This document shows, one piece after another, positions 25,249-34,382 of a stretch of DNA of 37,383 bases. The notes below the pieces were generated by a model, which was given only the letters and a program-made list of their open reading frames with translations, made no database searches and was not told where the DNA came from. The DNA is from an uncultured Clostridium sp. (GTDB taxonomy: Bacteria; Bacillota; Clostridia; TANB77; CAG-508), in NCBI GenBank assembly GCA_948434985.1, contig CAOJFV010000009.1, positions 1 through 37,383 of the forward strand, given 5' to 3'. Made by a program: the position numbers and the translations under genes. Position 1 is the stretch's first letter. Every line of letters begins with the position of its first letter.

Positions 25249-26250
25249 CTATTTCATAGCTTCTTCGCAAGCAACTGCAACTGATACTGTAGCGCCAACC
25301 ATTGGGTTGTTACCCATACCAATTAATCCCATCATTTCAACGTGAGCTGGAACTGATGATGATCCTGCAAATTGTGCATCTGAATGCATTCTTCCCATTG
25401 TATCTGTCATACCATATGAAGCAGGTCCTGCTGCCATATTATCTGGGTGAAGTGTTCTACCTGTTCCTCCACCTGATGCAACTGAGAAGTATTTTTTACC
25501 TTGTTCAATACATTCTTTTTTGTATGTACCTGCAACTGGATGTTGGAATCTTGTTGGGTTTGTCGAGTTACCTGTAATTGATACATCTACACCTTCCATA
25601 TGCATTATTGCTACACCTTCTCTAACATCATTTGCACCATAACATCTAACTTTTGCTCTTTCTCCATCAGAGTATGCAATTTCTTTTACCACATTTACTT
25701 TTCCTGTAAAGAAATCAAAATCTGTTTGTACATATGTAAATCCATTAATTCTTGAAATTACTTGTGCTGCATCTTTTCCAAGTCCATTTAAGATTACTCT
25801 TAATGGTTCTTTTCTTACTTTGTTTGCAGATCTTGCAATACCAATTGCTCCTTCTGCTGCTGCAAAAGATTCGTGTCCTGCTAAGAATGCAAAACATTTT
25901 GTTTCTTCACTTAATAGCATAGATGCTAAGTTTCCATGTCCTAATCCTACTTTTCTATCGTCTGCAACTGAACCTGGAATACAAAATGCTTGTAATCCTT
26001 CTCCAATAGCTTTTGCTGCATCTGCTGCTTTTGTACAACCTTTTTTTATTGCTATTGCTGCTCCTAATGTATATGCCCAACATGCATTTTCGAAGCATAT
26101 TGGTTGAACACCTTTTGCAATATCATAAGGATTAAATCCTTTTTCTTTACAAATATTTAATGCGTCTTCAAAATCTTTAATTCCGTATTTTTCCATTACA
26201 GGTTTAATTTGGTTTATTCTTCTTTCATAACTTTCAAATGTTACTGCCAT
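25249..26250 (-). CDS. GGGtGRT protein
   Basis: A 333-residue protein of the GGGtGRT family, named for the motif seen here as SGGGTGRT. Other conserved pieces are GLGHGNLASMLLSEETKCFAFLAGHESFAAAEGAIG and STNPTRFQHPVAGTYKKE. Function is not established; in anaerobes the gene is regularly next to a NifU-like scaffold, as here, which suggests a role in Fe-S or redox metabolism. It follows the scaffold gene by 18 bases and has an AGGAGGT site. Confidence 0.92.
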   Translation of the reverse strand: MAVTFESYERRINQIKPVMEKYGIKDFEDALNICKEKGFNPYDIAKGVQPICFENACWAYTLGAAIAIKKGCTKAADAAKAIGEGLQAFCIPGSVADDRKVGLGHGNLASMLLSEETKCFAFLAGHESFAAAEGAIGIARSANKVRKEPLRVILNGLGKDAAQVISRINGFTYVQTDFDFFTGKVNVVKEIAYSDGERAKVRCYGANDVREGVAIMHMEGVDVSITGNSTNPTRFQHPVAGTYKKECIEQGKKYFSVASGGGTGRTLHPDNMAAGPASYGMTDTMGRMHSDAQFAGSSSVPAHVEMMGLIGMGNNPMVGATVSVAVACEEAMK

Positions 26251-26268
26251 AATTATTCTTACCTCCTA

Positions 26269-26961
26269 TTATTCTTTTCTTGGATCTATTTTCTTAACTG
26301 CTTCATCAAATCTTCCATATTTTCCGCTTGCTTTTTCAATTGCTTCCATTGGTTCGATTCCCTTTTTGATGTTTTCCATCATTTTTCCTAAGTTTACGTA
26401 TTTGTATCCTATAATTTGGTTATCTTTGTCTAAACCAATTTCTACTATGTATCCTTCTGCAAGTTCTAGGTATCTTGGTCCTTTTGCAAGTGTTGAATAA
26501 ATTGTACCTACTTGGCTTCTTGTTCCTTTTCCTAAATCTTCAAGTCCTGCTCCTACTGGAAGTCCTCCTTCTGAGAATGCAGATTGTGTTCTACCATATA
26601 CTATTTGTAAGAATAATTCTCTCATAGCTGTATTTATAGCATCACAAACAAGGTCTGTATTTAATGCTTCTAGTATTGTTTTTCCTACTAAAATTTCTCC
26701 AGCCATAGCTGCTGAATGTGTCATTCCTGAACATCCTATTGTTTCAACTAATGCCTCTTGAATAACTCCTTCTTTTACATTTAATGTTAGTTTACATGCT
26801 CCTTGTTGAGGTGCACACCAACCAATACCGTGTGTTAATCCTGATATATCTTTAATTTCTTTTGATTTCACCCATTTTCCTTCTTCTGGAATTGGTGCTG
26901 GTCCATGGTCTACTCCTTTTGCTACTGGACACATTTCTTCTACTTCTTTTGAATAAATCAT
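26269..26961 (-). CDS. Iron-sulfur assembly scaffold (NifU N-terminal-like) protein
   Basis: A 230-residue variant of the NifU/IscU scaffold, longer than the usual 120-150 residues. GCSGMTHSAAMAGEIL (near residue 78) is the cluster-binding cysteine region, and earlier cysteines occur in EEMCPVAKG and GWCAPQQGACKL. It forms a two-gene unit with the GGGtGRT gene and always accompanies it in related Clostridia as far as I know. The ribosome site is AAAGGAGC. The cargo of the scaffold is unknown. Confidence 0.88.
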   Translation of the reverse strand: MIYSKEVEEMCPVAKGVDHGPAPIPEEGKWVKSKEIKDISGLTHGIGWCAPQQGACKLTLNVKEGVIQEALVETIGCSGMTHSAAMAGEILVGKTILEALNTDLVCDAINTAMRELFLQIVYGRTQSAFSEGGLPVGAGLEDLGKGTRSQVGTIYSTLAKGPRYLELAEGYIVEIGLDKDNQIIGYKYVNLGKMMENIKKGIEPMEAIEKASGKYGRFDEAVKKIDPRKE

Positions 26962-27012
26962 TTTATTTGCTCCTTTCTGGTATTAGATATATATTTTAAT
27001 AAATTTTGAAAA

Positions 27013-27715
27013 CTATTTTAATTTTAATATTTGACTTACTATTTCTACATCTTGGGTAGACACAAAATCTGCCCCTACATTATATTTATATTTTATTTGT
27101 GGTTGAGCGATATTCTCTTCTTCATTTCCGTTTTTCACTCTTGACATAGGCAAGTATATCACTTACAGGCTTTTTATAAATTCCTTCACTATATGTAGTA
27201 ACATTTTTATTATGATATTCCTCTTCTGATAAATATTTTTCCACCATTTTTCTATCTTTTTTTGAATAACTTGATAATGGTATATTTAAATATTTGTATC
27301 GCCATATAAGATGTCTATCATCACTTGTATAAATAGAATTTACTAAATCTTCATAATTATATTCTACATTAAATTTTAAATTCGCAATTGATATTGTTAT
27401 ATTAGTCCAAGGCATATCTCCTATTTCAATTTGCTGTATACGTAATTTTTTTATTTCTTGATATAATTTTTCAGCAAGTTTTAGATATGTTTGCTCATCA
27501 ATATTAAATTTATTTGGTACTTCATATACATTAACAGGGTTCTTTTTTAGTACACTTTTAGGATAATAATAAAAGAACATTTCTCCTGTTTGCACGTTAT
27601 CTTGATCAAATACAGATGCATATAAATATACTCTATCCCATTTTTCTGGAATCATATAAAATAATCTGCTCTGTATTTTCTCATATATATTTCTTATATT
27701 AGCTGTTATCTGCAT
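27013..27715 (-). CDS. YezG/DUF600-family immunity-like protein, +1 frameshift at CGG
   Basis: The first 195 codons resemble the YezG/DUF600 family of immunity proteins for LXG/YeeF-type polymorphic toxins: YEKIQSRLFYMIPEKWDRVYLYA, then MFFYY, and WTNITISIANLKFNVEYNYEDL. The first frame ends SEKRK at TGA 27122, with CGG at 27128-27130. Skipping the C opens another 38 codons (GNEEENIAQPQIKY, VGADFVSTQDVEIVSQILKL) to TAG 27013, closing an otherwise empty gap to the Fe-S scaffold gene at 26961. No toxin gene is nearby, so it is an orphan immunity gene or has another role. The family call is moderately sure; the C-terminal extension is not known to me from the family. Confidence 0.7.
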
Positions 27716-27725
27716 ATATTCCTCA

Positions 27726-29258
27726 CTACTCTTTTACAATTATACTTTCTCCTGTCATTTCTTGTGGTTTTTTTAAATTCATAATATCTAACATTGTTGG
27801 TGCAAGATCTGCTAATTTTCCTGGTTTTAATTTTGCATCATCCATACCAACTAATATAAGTGGAACAGGATTTGTTGTATGTGCTGTATGTGGTTCTCCT
27901 GTTTTATAGTCTATCATTTGTTCTGCATTTCCATGGTCTGCTGTTATAAGTAGCACTCCATTTTTTTCTTGTACAGCTTCTACTACTTTTCCTACACATT
28001 CATCTACTGTTTCAATAGCTTTTACTGCTGCTTCTAAGTTTCCAGTATGTCCTACCATATCTGGATTTGCATAATTTAATATTATTGTGTTGTATTTTTC
28101 AGATTTTATTGCTTCTAATACTTTATCTGTTACTTCATATGCACTCATTTCTGGTTTTAAGTCATATGTTTCTACTTTTGGAGATGGTATTAAAATTCTA
28201 TCTTCTCCATTATATTGTTTTTCTTCTCCACCATTAAAGAAGAAAGTAACGTGTGCATATTTTTCTGTTTCTGCAATACGAAGTTGTGTTAAACCTAAAT
28301 TACTTATATATTCTCCAAATGTATTACTTAATGCTTCTTTCTTAAATGCAACATGTACATTAGGCATTGTTTCATCATATGGAGTCATACATACAAAATA
28401 TAAATCTAATTTTTTATTTTCAAATCCATCAAATTTATCATCTACTAATGCTCTTGTAATTTCTCTTGCTCTATCTGGTCTAAAGTTAAAGAATATGACT
28501 GAATCATTTTTACCAATTGTAGCAACTGGTGTGTCTCCATTACAAATTAAAGTTGGTTCTACGAATTCATCAAAAATTTCTTTTTGATAAGATGCTTCAA
28601 TTGCAGCTGTTGCAGTTTGATATTTCTCTCCAACGCCATTTACTAATGCATCATATGCTTTTTTAACTCTTTCCCATCTTTTATCTCTATCCATTGCATA
28701 AAATCTACCAGTAATACTTGCAATTTTACCAATTTCTTTTTCTTTCATCTTTTCTTCTAGTTTTGCAATATAATTTTCTGCTGATGCTGGTGGTGTATCT
28801 CTTCCATCTAAGAAACAATGTACATATACTTGTTCAATTCCTTTTCTTTTTGCAAGTTCAAGTAATGCATATAAATGACGTATATGGCTATGAACTCCAC
28901 CATCTGATAATAATCCCATTATGTGTAAGCTTGAATTATTTTTTCTACAGTTTTCTGCTGCTTCATTAAATTCTTCTACACTAAAGAAATCTCCATCTTC
29001 AATTGATTTTGTTATTCTTGTTAGCTCTTGATATACTATTCTTCCAGCTCCTATATTTGTGTGTCCTACTTCTGAGTTCCCCATTTGTCCATCTGGAAGT
29101 CCTACATTTAAACCACTTGTATAAATATCTGTTGTTGGACATAATTTCATTAATCTATCAATGTTTGGTGTGTTTGCAATTTTTACTGCATTTCCTTTTT
29201 CATTTGTGTTTTCTCCAAATCCGTCTAGAATCATTAGCATTGTTAATTTGTTTTCCAT
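27726..29258 (-). CDS. gpmI: 2,3-bisphosphoglycerate-independent phosphoglycerate mutase
   Basis: Interconverts 3- and 2-phosphoglycerate in the cytoplasm, using two Mn ions. The length of 510 residues is normal. Metal and catalytic residues are visible: D12 in MILDGFG, the phospho-acceptor S62 in GQMGNSEVGH, the substrate loop FLDGRDTPPAS, and the later metal block NPDMVGHTG, TADHGNAEQM and HTAHTTNPVP. The ATG follows GGAAGG. It is the last glycolytic gene of the cluster beginning at pgk, with a Uma2 gene between it and tpiA. Confidence 0.97.
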   Translation of the reverse strand: MENKLTMLMILDGFGENTNEKGNAVKIANTPNIDRLMKLCPTTDIYTSGLNVGLPDGQMGNSEVGHTNIGAGRIVYQELTRITKSIEDGDFFSVEEFNEAAENCRKNNSSLHIMGLLSDGGVHSHIRHLYALLELAKRKGIEQVYVHCFLDGRDTPPASAENYIAKLEEKMKEKEIGKIASITGRFYAMDRDKRWERVKKAYDALVNGVGEKYQTATAAIEASYQKEIFDEFVEPTLICNGDTPVATIGKNDSVIFFNFRPDRAREITRALVDDKFDGFENKKLDLYFVCMTPYDETMPNVHVAFKKEALSNTFGEYISNLGLTQLRIAETEKYAHVTFFFNGGEEKQYNGEDRILIPSPKVETYDLKPEMSAYEVTDKVLEAIKSEKYNTIILNYANPDMVGHTGNLEAAVKAIETVDECVGKVVEAVQEKNGVLLITADHGNAEQMIDYKTGEPHTAHTTNPVPLILVGMDDAKLKPGKLADLAPTMLDIMNLKKPQEMTGESIIVKE

Positions 29259-29298
29259 AAATTTATTACCTTCCTTTTATTCTCTTTAAGTTTGTTGT

Positions 29299-29898
29299 TT
29301 AATCTTTTTTTAATAATTCTTTTAATGATATAGTACAATTTTCTAATACATTTACCTTTACATCTTCTGTAACTTCATATATCTTTTGTAATGTATATAT
29401 ATTTTTTTCATTTAATATATATTGAGAAATTGTTTCTGCTTCTGTATCAATAATCCAATATTCTTTTACTCCATATCGCTCATATAAATTAAATTTTATA
29501 AAAGTATCATGTTTTCTTGAAGTTTTTGAAAGAACTTCTATTAATAAATCTGGTACTCCCAAAATACATTTATCTGTAATTTTTTCATTATCGCAGACCA
29601 ATATAACATCTGGTTCAACAACATTATATTCTTTATTAGTATCTTTAACTCCTGATAAACATACATCTAACGGTGAAACAAAAACTTTGCATCTTTTGCC
29701 TTTTAAATAGTTATAAAACTGTACATACAATTCTCCTACTATTTCTTGATGAATTGTTGTTGGAGAACTCATTTCATATATTACTCCATCAATTAATTCA
29801 TATCTTTTGTTATCATCAATTTCTAATAAATCTTGATAAGTATACTTTTTAATGTTGTACGCTAAATTTTCCATATTCTTTTTCTCCTCTTCTTTCAT
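29299..29898 (-). CDS. Uma2/DUF820-family putative PD-(D/E)XK endonuclease
   Basis: A 199-residue protein, usual for the family. YTYQDLLEID and RYELIDGVIYEMSSPTTIHQEIVGEL open the fold; VVEPDVILVCD and PDLLIEVLSKTSRKHD carry the conserved Asp and Glu-x-x-Ser-Lys of the nuclease motif, and KFNLYERYGVKEYWIID is the closing block. Uma2 proteins are very common in cyanobacteria and some Clostridia, often in many copies; their target is unknown. Two ATGs are possible: 29898 (behind AAGGGGG) or 29874 (behind GAGGAG). It sits within the glycolytic operon. Confidence 0.88.
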   Translation of the reverse strand: MKEEEKKNMENLAYNIKKYTYQDLLEIDDNKRYELIDGVIYEMSSPTTIHQEIVGELYVQFYNYLKGKRCKVFVSPLDVCLSGVKDTNKEYNVVEPDVILVCDNEKITDKCILGVPDLLIEVLSKTSRKHDTFIKFNLYERYGVKEYWIIDTEAETISQYILNEKNIYTLQKIYEVTEDVKVNVLENCTISLKELLKKD

Positions 29899-29940
29899 TT
29901 ATTTAGCCCCCTTTAGTATACTTCCCTTATATTTACATTT

Positions 29941-30687
29941 TTAATAATTTACTATTCCTACAAAGTCTTCTGGATTTAAGCTTGCTCCTCCAACTAATGC
30001 TCCATCAATATCAGATGTGCTAAATAGTTCTTTTGCATTTCCCGCTTTTACACTACCGCCATATTGGATTATAACTCTTTTTGCTACATTTTGTCCATAT
30101 ATTTTACAAATTTCGTCACGAATTTCTTTAATACTGTTATTTGCATCTTCACTTGTTGCAGTTTTTCCTGTTCCAATTGCCCAAATTGGTTCATACGCAA
30201 TTATTGTGTTTTCTACTTGTTCAGGAGTTAATCCATCTAGAGCAAGTCTTGTTTGTGTAGTTATTATCTCTTTTGTTTTTCCCTCTTCTCTTTGTTCTAG
30301 ACTTTCTCCTACACATACAATTGGTTTTAATTCATTTTTAAAAGCTGCTTTTATTTTTTTATTTACTGTTTCATCAGTTTCAGCAAAGTATTGTCTTCTT
30401 TCTGAATGACCAATAATAACATATTCTACACCAATAGACTTTAGCATAGAACCTGATACTTCACCAGTATATGCTCCCGATTCTTCCCAATGCATATTTT
30501 GAGCACCTATTTTTACATTTGTACCTTTAAAATGTTTTACTAAACATTTTAAATCTATATATGGTGCACAAATTACAACTTCATTTTCTGTGTTTTCTAC
30601 TAATGGAACAAATTCCTCCATAAATTTACGAGCTTCCTCTGGGTTTTTATTCATTTTCCAGTTTCCTGCAATTACTTTTCTTCTCAT
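29941..30687 (-). CDS. tpiA: Triosephosphate isomerase
   Basis: Interconverts dihydroxyacetone phosphate and glyceraldehyde 3-phosphate. The 248 residues include the substrate Lys in AGNWKMN (K11), the catalytic His in IGHSERR and the catalytic Glu with flexible loop in [14 protein letters not shown], and the C-terminal phosphate loop YGGSVKAGN. The start at 30685-30687 has GGAGG upstream; a frame extending to 30774 would overlap the NUDIX gene and lacks family similarity. A perfect 18-bp palindrome lies between the NUDIX gene and this start. Confidence 0.97.
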   Translation of the reverse strand: MRRKVIAGNWKMNKNPEEARKFMEEFVPLVENTENEVVICAPYIDLKCLVKHFKGTNVKIGAQNMHWEESGAYTGEVSGSMLKSIGVEYVIIGHSERRQYFAETDETVNKKIKAAFKNELKPIVCVGESLEQREEGKTKEIITTQTRLALDGLTPEQVENTIIAYEPIWAIGTGKTATSEDANNSIKEIRDEICKIYGQNVAKRVIIQYGGSVKAGNAKELFSTSDIDGALVGGASLNPEDFVGIVNY

Positions 30688-30711
30688 AATTTTTAACCTC
30701 CAATTTTTTAA

Positions 30712-30729
30712 GTTGATATCGATATCAAC
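30712..30729 (-). promoter_or_regulatory. Perfect 18-bp palindrome upstream of tpiA
   Basis: GTTGATATCGATATCAAC is self-complementary. It lies between the NUDIX stop at 30740 and the tpiA ribosome site. It could be an operator, an RNA processing or stability hairpin, or chance; there is no U tract in the minus direction. Confidence 0.5.
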
Positions 30730-30739
30730 CTCTATTTTA

Positions 30740-31345
30740 TTATATTTCAAATTCTGCAACCATAGTTCTTTCAAACATTTCTTCTATATATAATTTTACA
30801 AACTTTTCTATAATCGGTATATATCCTTCGACACACGGAAAAATTTCATTATTTATAAATTCTTTAAGAAATTTTCTAACAGGAATACGTTCTATTTTTT
30901 CAATTTCTTGCTCATCTGGTTCTAATGGAGTATCTTTTGTTCTGAACAAACAATAAACATCCAAGAAGCATTGTAGTTTTTGTTCTGTTTCTTCAAAATT
31001 AATTGCTATATTTCCTAAATGTACTGCATTTAATGACTCTTCCATTTCAATTTTAAGTTCTTCATATAATTCTCGTAATACAGCTTGTGTAGCAACTTCA
31101 TTTTGTTTTATATGTCCAGAACATCCATCTTTTTCTCCATTTCTTTTATATTCTACTATAACATTTCCTTGTTTATCTACAATAAAACACAATATACATT
31201 TTTTCCATTCATTCTGTTTTATCTCTTCTCCTCGATAAATTGTTCTTACATAGTTCCTATCTTTATCATATAAATCAATTTTTTCTTTTTCAGCATTTTT
31301 CTTTTCTACATATCTTGTAAAACTTTGTTGTAAATTGTTATCCAT
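30740..31345 (-). CDS. NUDIX hydrolase, isopentenyl-isomerase-like
   Basis: A 201-residue NUDIX protein. The box reads GHIKQNE then RELYEEL, with G-x5-E-x7-RE-x2-EEL intact and Lys in place of the second Gly. The N-terminal [17 protein letters not shown] and [23 protein letters not shown] resemble the IDI/YfcD-type NUDIX subgroup. Substrate unknown. It lies between pgk and tpiA on the same strand with short spacers, so it is probably co-transcribed with glycolytic genes. Confidence 0.88.
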   Translation of the reverse strand: MDNNLQQSFTRYVEKKNAEKEKIDLYDKDRNYVRTIYRGEEIKQNEWKKCILCFIVDKQGNVIVEYKRNGEKDGCSGHIKQNEVATQAVLRELYEELKIEMEESLNAVHLGNIAINFEETEQKLQCFLDVYCLFRTKDTPLEPDEQEIEKIERIPVRKFLKEFINNEIFPCVEGYIPIIEKFVKLYIEEMFERTMVAEFEI

Positions 31346-31369
31346 TAATTCTACGTCCTCTATTCCATA

Positions 31370-32554
31370 TTATTTATCTTGTAAGCATTCAATTCCTGGT
31401 AGTTTTTTACCTTCTAAAAATTCTAGGCTTGCTCCACCACCAGTAGAAATATGTGTCATTTTATCTGCTAATCCTGCTTTTTCTATAGCTGCTGCTGAAT
31501 CTCCTCCACCTATTATTGTTATAGCTTCTACTTCAGCAAGTGTTTTTGCAATTTCGTTTGTTCCTATTGCAAATTGATCAAATTCAAATAATCCTAAAGG
31601 TCCATTCCATACTATTGTTTTAGCATTTTTTAATTCTTCTTTATATAAGTTTATTGTTTCTTCTCCTATATCGTAACCTTCCCAACCAACTGGTATTTCT
31701 GTACATTTTACTGTTTTACTTTCTGTGTCTTTATCAAATTCTTTTCCTAATTTTGTATCAACTGGAAGCATTAATTTTACACCTTTAGCTTTTGCTTTTT
31801 CCATTAATTCATTTGCTAAATCTAGTTTATCTAATTCACAAATAGAGTTTCCAACTTCATATCCTTGCGCCTTAAAGAAAGTATATGCCATTGCTCCACC
31901 AATCATTAATGTATCTACTTTTTCAAGTAAACTATTTATAACTCCTATTTTGTCAGAAACTTTTTTTCCTCCTAAAATAGCTACAAATGGTCTTTTAGGA
32001 TTTTCTAGTGCATTTCCCATAAAATCAATTTCTTTTTCAATTAAGAAGCCTGAAACTGCTGGTAAATAATCAGCTACTCCTGCAGTTGAAGCATGTGCTC
32101 TGTGAGAGGTTCCAAACGCATCATTTACATATATTTCAGCAAGATTTGCAAGTTCACATGCCATTTCAGGATCATTTTTTTCTTCTCTTGCATCAAAACG
32201 AACATTTTCAAGTAAAACTACTTCTCCTTCATTCATATTAGCTACTAAACTTTTTGCACTTTCTCCTACTATGTCATCTGCAAGTTTTACATCACATCCT
32301 AATTCTTTAGAAAGTTCTTTAGCTACAGGTGCTAAACTAAATTCCTTTTTTACTTCTCCCTTTGGTCTACCAAGGTGAGAACAAAGAATAACCTTAGCTC
32401 CATTTTGTAATAAATATTTTATAGTTGGTAATGATGATACAATTCTTCTTGTATCTGTAATATTTCCATTCTCATCTTGTGGTACGTTAAAATCACAACG
32501 AACTAATACTTTTTTTCCTTTTACTTCAATGTCTTTTACTGTTTTCTTATTCAT
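31370..32554 (-). CDS. pgk: Phosphoglycerate kinase
   Basis: Transfers phosphate from 1,3-bisphosphoglycerate to ADP. The 394 residues are normal. Typical motifs: [53 protein letters not shown], and the C-terminal [13 protein letters not shown] with [14 protein letters not shown] start at ATG 32552-32554 because GGAGGT lies directly before it; an ATG 12 bases upstream is part of that ribosome site. First gene of the unit pgk, NUDIX, tpiA, Uma2, gpmI. Confidence 0.97.
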   Translation of the reverse strand: MNKKTVKDIEVKGKKVLVRCDFNVPQDENGNITDTRRIVSSLPTIKYLLQNGAKVILCSHLGRPKGEVKKEFSLAPVAKELSKELGCDVKLADDIVGESAKSLVANMNEGEVVLLENVRFDAREEKNDPEMACELANLAEIYVNDAFGTSHRAHASTAGVADYLPAVSGFLIEKEIDFMGNALENPKRPFVAILGGKKVSDKIGVINSLLEKVDTLMIGGAMAYTFFKAQGYEVGNSICELDKLDLANELMEKAKAKGVKLMLPVDTKLGKEFDKDTESKTVKCTEIPVGWEGYDIGEETINLYKEELKNAKTIVWNGPLGLFEFDQFAIGTNEIAKTLAEVEAITIIGGGDSAAAIEKAGLADKMTHISTGGGASLEFLEGKKLPGIECLQDK

Positions 32555-32696
32555 AAAAACCTCCATCTAGAGCATATCGCTGCTCTCGTAATTTTTTAAC
32601 CTCAAACAAAATTATAATAATGTTAGGGTTTTAAATAGGTAATTTTCACCATAATGTATTATATCCTATTTTTATCCAGCGATACCATTGTATACT

Positions 32697-32727
32697 AAAA
32701 AAGAATACTTTTCAAGTATTCTTTTTT
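32697..32727 (-). terminator. Terminator between gapA and pgk
   Basis: AAAAAAGAATACTT (32697-32710), loop TTC, AAGTATTCTTTTTT (32714-32727): a 14-bp perfect stem with A and T tracts, able to act in both directions. It separates gapA from the pgk operon. Confidence 0.9.
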
Positions 32728-32757
32728 AAGTTTATAATATTGTTTATTTCTTTAAAT

Positions 32758-33774
32758 TTAGCCTAATTCAGCAAAGTACTTTATTGTTCTTACCATTTGG
32801 CTTGTATATGAATTTTCATTATCATACCATGCAACTACTTGAACTTGATATAAACCATCTTCTATTTTTGTTACCATTGTTTGAGTTGCGTCAAATAATG
32901 AACCATATGTTATTCCTATAACATCAGAAGATACTAATAATTCTTCTGTATATCCATAAGATTGATTTGCTACAGATTTCATTTTTTCGTTTATTTTTTC
33001 TACTGTAATGTCTTCTCCTTTTACAGCAGCTATAAGTATTGTTGTTGAACCTGTTGGAACTGGAACTCTTTGTGCAGATCCTATTAATTTTCCATTTAAT
33101 TCTGGAATAACAAGTCCTATTGCTTTTGCTGCTCCTGTTGAGTTTGGAACAATATTTACAGCAGCTGCTCTTGCTCTTCTTAAATCAGCTTTTCTGTGAG
33201 GTCCATCAAGTACCATTTGATCTCCAGTATAAGCATGAACTGTTGTCATTATTCCTGATTCGATTGGTGAAAAATCGTTTAATGCTTTTGCCATTGGTGC
33301 TAAACAGTTTGTTGTACAAGATGCTGCTGAAATTATTTTATCTTCTTTTGTTAAAATATTTTCATTTACACCAAATACTACTGTTGGTAAATCTTTTCCA
33401 GCTGGAGCTGATATAACTACTTTTTTAGCTCCTGCATCAATATGAGCTTGTGCTTTTTCTTTTGTTGTATAGAAACCTGTACATTCTAATACAACATCTA
33501 CACCAATTTCTCCCCAAGGTAAATCTTTTGCATCTTTTTCTGCATATATTTTTATTGTTTTTCCATCTACTGTAATTGAATCTTCTCCTGCTACTACTGT
33601 ATCTGCTTTTTCATATCTTTTTTGTGCTGAATCATATTTTAATAAGTGTGCAAGCATTTCAGGACTTGTTAAATCGTTTATTGCAACAATTTCATATCCT
33701 TCTGCTCCAAACATTTGTCTAAATGCTAGACGTCCTATACGTCCAAAACCATTAATGGCTACTCTTACTGACAT
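32758..33774 (-). CDS. gapA: Glyceraldehyde-3-phosphate dehydrogenase
   Basis: NAD-dependent oxidation and phosphorylation of glyceraldehyde 3-phosphate. The 338 residues show the Rossmann start [16 protein letters not shown], catalytic Cys153 in [12 protein letters not shown], and HAYTGDQ, then [20 protein letters not shown]. The ATG follows AAGGAGGA. It has its own promoter and terminator and is therefore transcribed separately from pgk-tpiA-gpmI. Confidence 0.98.
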   Translation of the reverse strand: MSVRVAINGFGRIGRLAFRQMFGAEGYEIVAINDLTSPEMLAHLLKYDSAQKRYEKADTVVAGEDSITVDGKTIKIYAEKDAKDLPWGEIGVDVVLECTGFYTTKEKAQAHIDAGAKKVVISAPAGKDLPTVVFGVNENILTKEDKIISAASCTTNCLAPMAKALNDFSPIESGIMTTVHAYTGDQMVLDGPHRKADLRRARAAAVNIVPNSTGAAKAIGLVIPELNGKLIGSAQRVPVPTGSTTILIAAVKGEDITVEKINEKMKSVANQSYGYTEELLVSSDVIGITYGSLFDATQTMVTKIEDGLYQVQVVAWYDNENSYTSQMVRTIKYFAELG

Positions 33775-33816
33775 AATTTTTCCTCCTTAAATTTTATTAT
33801 TTTTCCTATCTTTTGT

Positions 33817-33846
33817 ATTATACCCATTTTATTTAGGTCAATTCAA
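33817..33846 (-). promoter_or_regulatory. gapA promoter
   Basis: On the minus strand TTGAAT (33846-33841), 18 bases, TATAAT (33822-33817). The start is near 33810 with a leader of about 35 bases. Confidence 0.65.
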
Positions 33847-33858
33847 TTCTATATCAAA

Positions 33859-33883
33859 AAATAATACTTTGCAAGTATTATTT
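33859..33883 (-). terminator. Terminator-like hairpin upstream of the gapA promoter
   Basis: AAATAATACTT (33859-33869), loop TGC, AAGTATTATTT (33873-33883). On the minus strand it is followed by six T. It resembles the gapA terminator hairpin (both have AATACTT-x3-AAGTATT). No gene is seen upstream on the minus strand within 200 bases, so it may insulate gapA or end a small transcript from 33884-34060. Confidence 0.6.
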
Positions 33884-34064
33884 AATATTTTTTATAATAC
33901 AAGATTGCAGTTTAGACTATAAGATTATAATAATGCAAAATGCGTTAATTATACAAGAACACAATAGTATTTTCTGTTATTTGCTTTTTATTGTAATTTA
34001 TGTTAATATATATATAAGTTCAAGTATATATTTTAAATAATAATTGATATGGAGGATATTACTT

Positions 34065-34382
34065 ATGCAATCATCAGACAACACATCTGCACCAAATTTT
34101 GAAGCTTTAATGAATTATTTAAAATCGAATATGGAAAACTATCCAGAAGGAACAGACGAACGGGAGATTATATTGCTGTTATTTGCTTTAGCATATAAAA
34201 AATCCCCTATCCCATTAGTTCTTTTTCGAAATTGGAGTTTACACACTTATTCGAAAAACTATACTCCAGCTGAAGCACTTGCTTTATGTGAAAATTTCAT
34301 TAAACATAATTTAAACCTCGATATGGATTTCGCAGAAGCAGTTAATGTTCTAAAGGTAAATTTCCTAAAAACAGCCCACTAA
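34065..34382 (+). CDS. Small protein of unknown function
   Basis: A 105-residue soluble, largely helical protein; I do not recognise it. The ATG at 34065 follows TGGAGG; an upstream in-frame ATG at 34044 would put that site inside the gene. Codon use differs from the native genes (CTG, CTC, TCG, CGA and CCC occur), and codon 33 (34161-34163) is CGG read in frame: a +1 shift there would stop nine codons on, while the zero frame continues for 72 codons. It is the only plus-strand gene in this part, with a weak promoter (TTGTAA at 33991, TATAAG at 34013). Its stop lies in a terminator loop. Horizontal origin is suspected. Confidence 0.6.
   Translation: MQSSDNTSAPNFEALMNYLKSNMENYPEGTDEREIILLLFALAYKKSPIPLVLFRNWSLHTYSKNYTPAEALALCENFIKHNLNLDMDFAEAVNVLKVNFLKTAH

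Noticed and set aside
16464..27715. Homopolymer sequencing errors as the cause of the five frameshifts
   Set aside because: Nearby homopolymers exist in two cases (T run in RluA-like, A run in DUF3221), but not convincingly in the other three, and the coincidence with CGG in all five would be unexplained. Not fully excluded without reads.
28087..28587. Long open frame antisense to gpmI, and many similar antisense frames
   Set aside because: Low-complexity Phe/Leu/Ser-rich translations of conserved genes on the other strand, without ribosome sites.
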